A stretch of 18,231 bases of DNA from DATJQF01 sp035505995 (GTDB lineage Bacteria; Bacteroidota; Bacteroidia; Bacteroidales; FEN-979), in the NCBI GenBank assembly GCA_035505995.1, contig DATJQF010000088.1, forward strand, positions 1 through 18,231, in the 5' to 3' direction. The notes beneath the pieces were generated by a model. That model ran no database searches and was not told where the DNA came from. It saw nothing but the letters and a program-made list of their open reading frames with translations. Below are positions 13,974-18,231 of this stretch, one piece after another; the first letter of the stretch is position 1, and every line of letters starts with the position of its first letter. Position numbers and translations under genes: made by a program.

Positions 13974-13981
13974 TAATTTTG
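13974..13981 (+). promoter_or_regulatory. -7 promoter element (TAnnTTTG) of the tRNA gene
   Basis: TAATTTTG is an exact match ending 9 bp before the first base of tRNA-Met, a suitable distance for transcription to start at or near the mature 5' end. Confidence 0.65.
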
Positions 13982-13990
13982 CCGCGATTT

Positions 13991-14064
13991 GGCGTGGTAG
14001 CTCAGTCGGTTAGAGCGTCGGATTCATAACCCGGAGGTCGGGGGTTCAATTCCCCCCCACGCTA
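13991..14064 (+). tRNA. tRNA-Met (CAT anticodon, elongator type)
   Basis: A complete cloverleaf of 74 nt. Acceptor GGCGTGG pairs with CCACGCT (first pair G-T), D-stem GCTC/GAGC, anticodon stem TCGGA/CCCGG with loop TTCATAA (anticodon 14025-14027), variable loop AGGTC, T-stem GGGGG/CCCCC with loop TTCAATT, discriminator A14064. CCA is not encoded (CAG follows). The paired first base and the lack of the GGG/CCC anticodon stem argue against initiator tRNA. A lysidine-modified tRNA-Ile2 with the same anticodon cannot be fully excluded by eye. Confidence 0.93.
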
Positions 14065-14071
14065 CAGAGGC

Positions 14072-14112
14072 AAGTGCGAAATGTGAAGTATGAAACGTGA
14101 TACTTCGCACTT
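14072..14112. repeat. Imperfect palindrome downstream of tRNA-Met
   Basis: AAGTGCGAAATGTGAAGTAT (14072-14091) and ATACTTCGCACTT (14100-14112) form inverted arms. Thirteen bases pair and the left arm carries a 7-nt insertion; the loop is GAAACGTG. It sits 7 bp after the tRNA and could act in 3' processing. It may instead be another copy of a dispersed imperfect-hairpin repeat; its bulged two-part stem resembles the element at 12514-12565, although the bases differ. Confidence 0.55.
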
Positions 14113-14188
14113 CATCTTTGGCACATACCGCTTATCTTTCCAAATTTGTCTCCGGACAATGGTGGCCACGTGCCGGTCATGGATCTTT

Positions 14189-14273
14189 CCCTGCGCAGGG
14201 TAAAAATTCCCTCAGAGGTTTGGTTATTTTTAATATATTAGCATCAGAAATATATTCTATATCATTTTCTGAT
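14189..14273. repeat. Two palindromes in the leader region of the T9SS gene
   Basis: CCCTGCGCAGGG (14189-14200) is a perfect 12-bp palindrome. ATCAGAAA (14243-14250) and TTTCTGAT (14266-14273) are 8-bp inverted arms enclosing the smaller palindrome ATATA-TTC-TATAT. The second ends 10 bp before the ATG. The remaining intergenic sequence is AT-rich with no clear TAnnTTTG. The elements may be regulatory or form leader structure; function is not shown. Confidence 0.4.
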
Positions 14274-14283
14274 CCTGGTACCG

Positions 14284-15672
14284 ATGAGAAAGTTCTTCTA
14301 CACCTTGCTGTTCCTGCTGCCCATGATCGTTCCTGCCCAGCAGTCCGGGTACAAATCATCTCCCGTTGATGAGATCTGGATGGATGTCGGTCAGGAGGGG
14401 ATATCTTACGGACAGACCGGTTACACCAGTCTTGCGTTCAGTCCTTCCGGCCAACCCTATGTTGCTTACTATGATGTAAATTTCGGCGCGATCCTGAAAA
14501 AATTTGACGGCACGAATTGGGTGCAGATAGGATTACCCAGTCATATCTCGCTCGGGGGTGCCGAATGGATCAGCCTTGCTTTCAGCCCGGAAGGAGATCC
14601 TTATGTGGCTTTTAAAGATATCGTCAATGGCGACAAGGCGACCGTCATGAAGTTTGACGGGATCAACTGGGTAAGTGTGGGCAGCCCGGGTTTTTCCGCA
14701 GGCTGGGTGAATTACACGAGCCTTGCTTTCAGCCCGGTGGATCATCTTCCATATGTGGCCTTCCAGGATGATGCGAACGACGATAAAGCCACCGTCATGA
14801 AGTTTACCGGTACCGACTGGATACCGCTGGGAGCTGCGGGTTTCTCAAGCGGGATGGCTGCTTACACCAGCCTCGCCTTCGATGCTGAAGCCCAGCCATG
14901 CGTCGCGTTTGCAGAATATAACGGGCCCAACAACATGGCCACGGTCATGCGCTTTAACGGATCCCAGTGGGTTCCCATTGGAAATCCGGGATTTTCAGCC
15001 GGAATTGTCAACTACATCTGTCTCGCCTTCAATCACACCGATCAAAACCCGTACGTAGCATATGCCGATGGGCCATACTCGGGGAAAGCAACAGTCATGA
15101 AATTTGACGGGACCTCGTGGGTATACGTAGGCCAGCCGGGGTTTTCCGAGGGGGCATCGGACTGGACCAGTCTGGCTATAAGCCCGGACGGGGTGCCCTA
15201 CGTTGCGTATGCGGACGAACCGCATAATATGGCGGCCAGCGTGATGAAATATAGCGGTACTGCCTGGGTGTATGAAGGCGGACCTGCTTTTTCACCGGGC
15301 GGCGTGGCGTTCACCAGTTTGGCTTTCAGCAATTCGGGGCAACCCTGGATCAGTTATTCCGATCTGGCGGATACCAATAAAGTGACTGTGATGAAATATG
15401 ATTCGGTGTATGATGCGGTCCCTGAGGTACCGTCCGGGAGATTTATCCTCTACCCAAATCCGGCAACAAACCTTATCACGGTGGATCTGACCGGATTGGA
15501 TGACGGTTCAAAAACCATTGAGATCTATTCCCTGTGCGGAGTCAAAATATCCGAAGAGCAGACCCATGACCGGAAAATCTGCCTGGATGTTGCTGATTAC
15601 CCGCGAGGGATCTATTTCATAAAGGTGAAATCATCTCATTCAATCTGTACCGGAAAATTCACTAAAAATTAA
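14284..15672 (+). CDS. T9SS-exported protein with seven tandem repeats (probable beta-propeller)
   Basis: A 462-residue exported protein. Residues 1-19 are a Sec signal peptide (FFYTLLFLLPMIVPAQ). Residues about 39-377 are seven tandem repeats of about 49 residues with the pattern YTSLAFSPxGxPYVAY followed by KATVMKFDGTxWVxVGxPGFS. Each would form one four-stranded blade. The last about 80 residues are a type IX secretion (Por) sorting domain, type A: LYPNPATNLITVDL, then IEIYSLCGVKI and YPRGIYFIKVKS, ending GKFTKN. In the family this domain directs outer-membrane translocation and release or surface attachment and is cleaved. No catalytic domain is seen, so a binding role (glycan, protein or surface) is the best guess. 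The DUF2807 lipoprotein gene follows after 2 bp, indicating an operon. Confidence 0.9.
   Translation: MRKFFYTLLFLLPMIVPAQQSGYKSSPVDEIWMDVGQEGISYGQTGYTSLAFSPSGQPYVAYYDVNFGAILKKFDGTNWVQIGLPSHISLGGAEWISLAFSPEGDPYVAFKDIVNGDKATVMKFDGINWVSVGSPGFSAGWVNYTSLAFSPVDHLPYVAFQDDANDDKATVMKFTGTDWIPLGAAGFSSGMAAYTSLAFDAEAQPCVAFAEYNGPNNMATVMRFNGSQWVPIGNPGFSAGIVNYICLAFNHTDQNPYVAYADGPYSGKATVMKFDGTSWVYVGQPGFSEGASDWTSLAISPDGVPYVAYADEPHNMAASVMKYSGTAWVYEGGPAFSPGGVAFTSLAFSNSGQPWISYSDLADTNKVTVMKYDSVYDAVPEVPSGRFILYPNPATNLITVDLTGLDDGSKTIEIYSLCGVKISEEQTHDRKICLDVADYPRGIYFIKVKSSHSICTGKFTKN
14398..15413 (+). repeat. Seven in-frame tandem repeats, about 147-150 bp each
   Basis: The SLAF-like core is encoded near 14428, 14571, 14720, 14868, 15018, 15168 and 15315. 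The repeats have diverged at nucleotide level but keep length and the core motifs SLAF, YVA and TVMKF. The middle five are most alike, which fits duplication within the gene. Confidence 0.8.
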
Positions 15673-15674
15673 CT

Positions 15675-16388
15675 ATGAAAAACTGTATCAACCTTCTGTT
15701 ATCAGCAGCACTGCTGCTGACTGTTGCCTCCTGCAGCAAGATCAAGGGTAAAGGAGATGTCGTTTCCACAAAAAGAACGGTGACCGGGTACACCGGCATT
15801 TCCCTGGATATCGACGGCACGGTCAATTACACCCCCGATTCGGTCTATACGCTGGAGATCCTTGCCCAGCAAAACATTGCCGATGTGATCGAGACCAATA
15901 CCGACGACGGTAAACTGGTCATAAAATACCAGGCCCATAAGATCATCGGGAAACATGATGCGATCACCATCAATATTACCGCCCCGCACACCACGCTGTT
16001 CAACATTTCCGGCTCCGGGAGTTTCTCGCTGCACAATCCCATCGAAGAGCCCGTGATCCGGCTCCAGATCAGCGGTTCGGGCAGCACCAGCGCACAAGCG
16101 CTGACGGCAAATGATCTCCAGGTCAGCATCAGCGGTTCGGGAAGCGTCTGGGCGAATTCCGGGGTGGCGAATTATGAGCATCTCGACATCAGCGGAAGCG
16201 GCAATATCGACCTGACGAACGTCATTGCCGACTCCACCTATGCCACCATCTCCGGCAGCGGGGATATCCGGGTGAATGTCCTCAAGTACCTTGAAGGCAC
16301 CATTTCCGGCAGCGGCTCGATCCTGTACAACGGGAATCCGATCATCAATTCGCACATTTCGGGGTCGGGAAGCATCAAGCATATGTAG
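15675..16388 (+). CDS. DUF2807 / GIN-domain lipoprotein
   Basis: A 237-residue lipoprotein. The signal sequence ends in lipobox TVASC with C20 as the acylated residue. From about residue 30 it follows the head-GIN (DUF2807) pattern: KRTVTGYTGISLDIDGTVNY, then repeated beta-strand rungs. Seven ISGSG motifs occur at spacings of 21, 20, 20, 20, 18 and 18 residues, consistent with a right-handed beta-helix or ladder in which Gly and Ser form the turns. The family is abundant in Bacteroidota envelopes but its function is unknown; an adhesin or scaffold role is possible. It follows the T9SS gene after 2 bp, so the two are probably co-expressed. Confidence 0.88.
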   Translation: MKNCINLLLSAALLLTVASCSKIKGKGDVVSTKRTVTGYTGISLDIDGTVNYTPDSVYTLEILAQQNIADVIETNTDDGKLVIKYQAHKIIGKHDAITINITAPHTTLFNISGSGSFSLHNPIEEPVIRLQISGSGSTSAQALTANDLQVSISGSGSVWANSGVANYEHLDISGSGNIDLTNVIADSTYATISGSGDIRVNVLKYLEGTISGSGSILYNGNPIINSHISGSGSIKHM

Positions 16389-16395
16389 AGCCGGC

Positions 16396-16452
16396 TAATG
16401 GCCGCAGGTTGCTGGACCCGGCCATTAATCATGGGTCACCTGGTTCACCCAT
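16396..16452. repeat. Two adjacent hairpins after the GIN lipoprotein gene
   Basis: TAATGGCCG (16396-16404) pairs with CGGCCATTA (16419-16427) across 14 nt. ATGGGT (16431-16436) pairs with ACCCAT (16447-16452). No U-tract follows, so intrinsic termination is doubtful. They may mark the 3' end of the operon or an upstream control site of the next gene. Confidence 0.5.
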
Positions 16453-16468
16453 TCCAGTTACTTTAATG

Positions 16469-16476
16469 TAATTTTA
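16469..16476 (+). promoter_or_regulatory. Weak -7-like element before the SDR gene
   Basis: TAATTTTA has one mismatch to TAnnTTTG and lies 17 bp before the ATG at 16494. No -33 element is evident. Confidence 0.3.
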
Positions 16477-16493
16477 CAGGATAAGGAACTATT

Positions 16494-17285
16494 ATGAAAT
16501 CCAACCAGGCCAAAACTGCTATTATAACCGGAGCCTATGGTGCGATCGGGAAAGCGATATCGCGCAGGATGGCGGAAGAAGGATACCGGACTACGTTAGT
16601 TGGGAGGGACGAGGGAAGAGGCAGGAGTTGTGCGGAAGAAATTATCCGTGTGACGGGGAATGAGCAGGTATTTTTTGAGCAGGTTGATCTTTCCCGGAAA
16701 ATCAGCATCCAATCTTTCGCATCCCGGTGGAAAGGGCCGCTGGATGTGCTGATCAATAATGCAGCGTGGTCACCCCGGAAAAGGACGGAAACTCCCGAAG
16801 GTATCGAGGCCCAGTTTGCCACAAATGTCCTGGGATACTACTGGATGATCCTGTCGTTCCTGGAATCACTCAAGCTGGCTCCGGGCGCCCGGATCGTCAA
16901 TGTAGCCAGCTACTATGCCGGCGGGATGGACCTGGATGACCCTGAATTCAAAAAGAAGCGGTACAACAACGACACGGCTTACCAGCAGTCGAAACAGGCC
17001 GACCGGATGCTAACCGTTGCCTTTGCAGAAAGACTGAAACCTTTTGGGATCACCGTGAATTCGTGTCATCCCGGCGATGTGAACTCAAAGGTATCCAACG
17101 ACCTTGGTTTCGGCGGTCATGAAACGCCTGACCAGGGAGCTGCCACGCCGGTTTTCCTGGCCACGTCCCAGACGGTGAAAAATGTGACCGGGAAATATTT
17201 CTCGGACCGGAGAGAGGCCTTTTGCGAGTTCTCCGGAGACCGGCAAGCCATTGAAAGGTTGTTTGATCTTTGCGGAACTTATTGA
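16494..17285 (+). CDS. Short-chain dehydrogenase/reductase
   Basis: A 263-residue NAD(P)-dependent oxidoreductase of the classical SDR type, most like retinol dehydrogenase/WW-oxidoreductase relatives. Cofactor motif TGAYGAIGK is at about 12-20, structural NNAA at about 87-90, catalytic Ser in NVASYY, and the YxxxK pair in AYQQSKQAD, followed by the CHPG motif typical of this subgroup. LVGRDEGRGR after the second strand carries an Arg, which favours NADPH. The substrate is unknown. The C-terminus includes KYFSDRREAFCEFSGDRQAIERLFD. It is convergent with the GH114-like gene, the stop codons being separated by only 16 bp with no terminator visible. Confidence 0.9.
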   Translation: MKSNQAKTAIITGAYGAIGKAISRRMAEEGYRTTLVGRDEGRGRSCAEEIIRVTGNEQVFFEQVDLSRKISIQSFASRWKGPLDVLINNAAWSPRKRTETPEGIEAQFATNVLGYYWMILSFLESLKLAPGARIVNVASYYAGGMDLDDPEFKKKRYNNDTAYQQSKQADRMLTVAFAERLKPFGITVNSCHPGDVNSKVSNDLGFGGHETPDQGAATPVFLATSQTVKNVTGKYFSDRREAFCEFSGDRQAIERLFDLCGTY

Positions 17286-17301
17286 TACCAGTAACCCGAA
17301 A

Positions 17302-18114
17302 CTACTTCCCGCACGTTACCCGCCAGGCATCCAGGTTACGGTTCTTCTGTATCCCTGTATACTGATTCTCCGTGCACCAGGAGCAGAAGGCGGAGAAATC
17401 GATGCCGGCATCGGTGTATTCCACGGCGAAGACGGCCTTGCTGTACTCGATGTACGGTGTCATGAGGTCGCACCAGCCCCACTCGTAGCAATCCTCCACC
17501 AGTGCCCAGTTGCAGATGTTCCATAGTTCCTCGGCCAGAGCGGGGGCGTTCTTCTGTCCGATCGAAAGTCCGCGGCTGTGAGCCTCATCCGCCAGCCATT
17601 TGATATAGATCAGCTCGTCCTGCTTGGAAAGGGTGAACCCGGTAGTGTTCTCATACCCGTCGATGTTGTCCGGCTCTACGCCGTCGAATCCCTTCTCCCT
17701 GATCATATCCAGCCGTTCCCGCATCACCGGGGCCAACAGGCTCACCTGCCGGATGTCGAGCCATTTTTCCCCCGGCCAGCCTTGCACCGTATCTCCCAGC
17801 ACGCTTTTGGGGAACAGGGCCGTATCGGGACGCCAGTCCTCGTATGTTCCGGCCGACATATAGGCGATCACCCGGATATACTTTTTATGCAACGCTGCCA
17901 CGAGTTCCTTACTGGTCTCAAAGGCATCCAGGTCGTAAACCTGTGCATTCACGGTGGTATCGATATTCCCGTCGAGCTGCCACTGGAAAGTGGTCAGCGG
18001 GGCCGGGGTCCAGATCTCCTGGACGGGCGGCGGGTTCTCGTTCTTGGATTTGCAAGAAAATAACAGGGAAAGAAGGACTAATATGACCGGTGAGAAGCGG
18101 TGAGTGGTAATCAT
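17302..18114 (-). CDS. GH114-like (endo-alpha-1,4-polygalactosaminidase family) lipoprotein
   Basis: A 270-residue lipoprotein with a TIM-barrel fold typical of GH114/TM1410 proteins. Members of GH114 cleave galactosaminogalactan or related amino-sugar polymers. The ATG at 18114 gives a signal peptide ending in lipobox LLFSC; a longer frame to 18183 adds 23 residues without a sensible signal and is rejected. Family motifs are TTFQWQLDG, VYDLDAFET, VIAYMSAGTYEDWRPD, GWPGEKWLDIRQ and the acidic active-site strand GFDGVEPDNIDGYEN. The C-terminal third holds six cysteines (NICNW, EDCYEWGWC, AFCSWC, VTCGK) that probably form disulfides. Surface attachment suggests degradation or remodelling of exopolysaccharide. 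The exact substrate is inference. Confidence 0.87.
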   Translation of the reverse strand: MITTHRFSPVILVLLSLLFSCKSKNENPPPVQEIWTPAPLTTFQWQLDGNIDTTVNAQVYDLDAFETSKELVAALHKKYIRVIAYMSAGTYEDWRPDTALFPKSVLGDTVQGWPGEKWLDIRQVSLLAPVMRERLDMIREKGFDGVEPDNIDGYENTTGFTLSKQDELIYIKWLADEAHSRGLSIGQKNAPALAEELWNICNWALVEDCYEWGWCDLMTPYIEYSKAVFAVEYTDAGIDFSAFCSWCTENQYTGIQKNRNLDAWRVTCGK

Positions 18115-18127
18115 ATGCAGGAAGACG

Positions 18128-18135
18128 CAAAGATA
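18128..18135 (-). promoter_or_regulatory. -7 promoter element (TAnnTTTG) of the GH114-like gene
   Basis: The minus strand reads TATCTTTG, an exact match ending 13 bp before the ATG at 18114, so the leader would be only a few nucleotides. It supports the internal start over the longer frame, which would place the promoter inside the gene. Beyond it, to the window end at 18231, I see only a TTCGGGT tandem duplication near 18167. Confidence 0.6.
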
Positions 18136-18231
18136 ACGGAAAAGTTCGCCGGGGCGGGGAGATTCGGGTTTCGGGTTTTGCATTTCACATTCGGCCTCAG
18201 TGGAACAGCGTATAGTACACCACCGGTATCC

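Noticed and set aside
13991..14112. tRNA-Met as an integration (att) site
   Set aside because: No integrase or duplicated tRNA 3' end is visible nearby.
14398..15413. CRISPR-like array
   Set aside because: The periodicity is in-frame protein repeats of about 147 bp with diverged sequence, not short identical repeats with unique spacers.
18115..18183. Upstream extension of the GH114-like protein
   Set aside because: It would hide the lipoprotein signal and place the TATCTTTG promoter inside the gene.
1..18231. Mobile element or defence island
   Set aside because: No transposase, recombinase, toxin-antitoxin, restriction or Cas-type protein was found on either strand.

Overview
The window reads as chromosomal DNA of an anaerobic or fermentative member of the Bacteroidota. 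Three things point there. A secreted protein carries a type IX secretion (Por) C-terminal sorting domain. The Bacteroidota-type -7 promoter word TAnnTTTG occurs at the right place before most transcription units. The gene set includes an NAD-linked trimeric-type [FeFe]-hydrogenase, a DUF2807/GIN lipoprotein and a Bacteroidota-style UvrA. The sequence is moderately GC-rich. I see no integrase, transposase, phage gene or CRISPR array.

Region 1 (1-2161) holds the 3' end of a NuoF/HydB-like flavoprotein subunit followed by the catalytic hydrogenase subunit HydA, closed by a terminator. A second terminator faces it from the other strand. Region 2 (2229-5638) is a signalling module: a small secreted protein of unknown function is divergent from a histidine kinase/OmpR-type response regulator pair. 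Four GTTAA direct repeats at 11/10/11-bp spacing lie between the two promoters and are a probable binding array for the regulator. Region 3 (5727-8597) has rex, a RibF-like FAD synthetase whose riboflavin kinase half has lost its signature motif, and trmD in tight array, then rplS with its own promoter and a strong terminator.

Region 4 (8599-12496) has a small unrecognised ORF and an ECF-type sigma factor on the minus strand, and uvrA divergent from the sigma factor. Region 5 (12514-14112) has an imperfect palindrome, a succinate-semialdehyde-type aldehyde dehydrogenase, tRNA-Met(CAT) and a second imperfect palindrome. Region 6 (14284-18231) is surface and accessory: a T9SS-exported seven-repeat (probable beta-propeller) protein, a GIN lipoprotein with seven ISGSG rungs, a short-chain dehydrogenase, and a convergent GH114-like lipoprotein.

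Functionally, the left half is dominated by redox management: an NAD(H)-linked hydrogenase, the NADH sensor Rex and FAD synthesis. The right half concerns the cell envelope and exported proteins. The items most worth a second look are the phased GTTAA array with its divergent secreted protein and apparently leaderless kinase gene, the RibF with a degenerate kinase domain, and the HydA/HydB pair with reduced cluster domains and a serine at an H-cluster ligand position.
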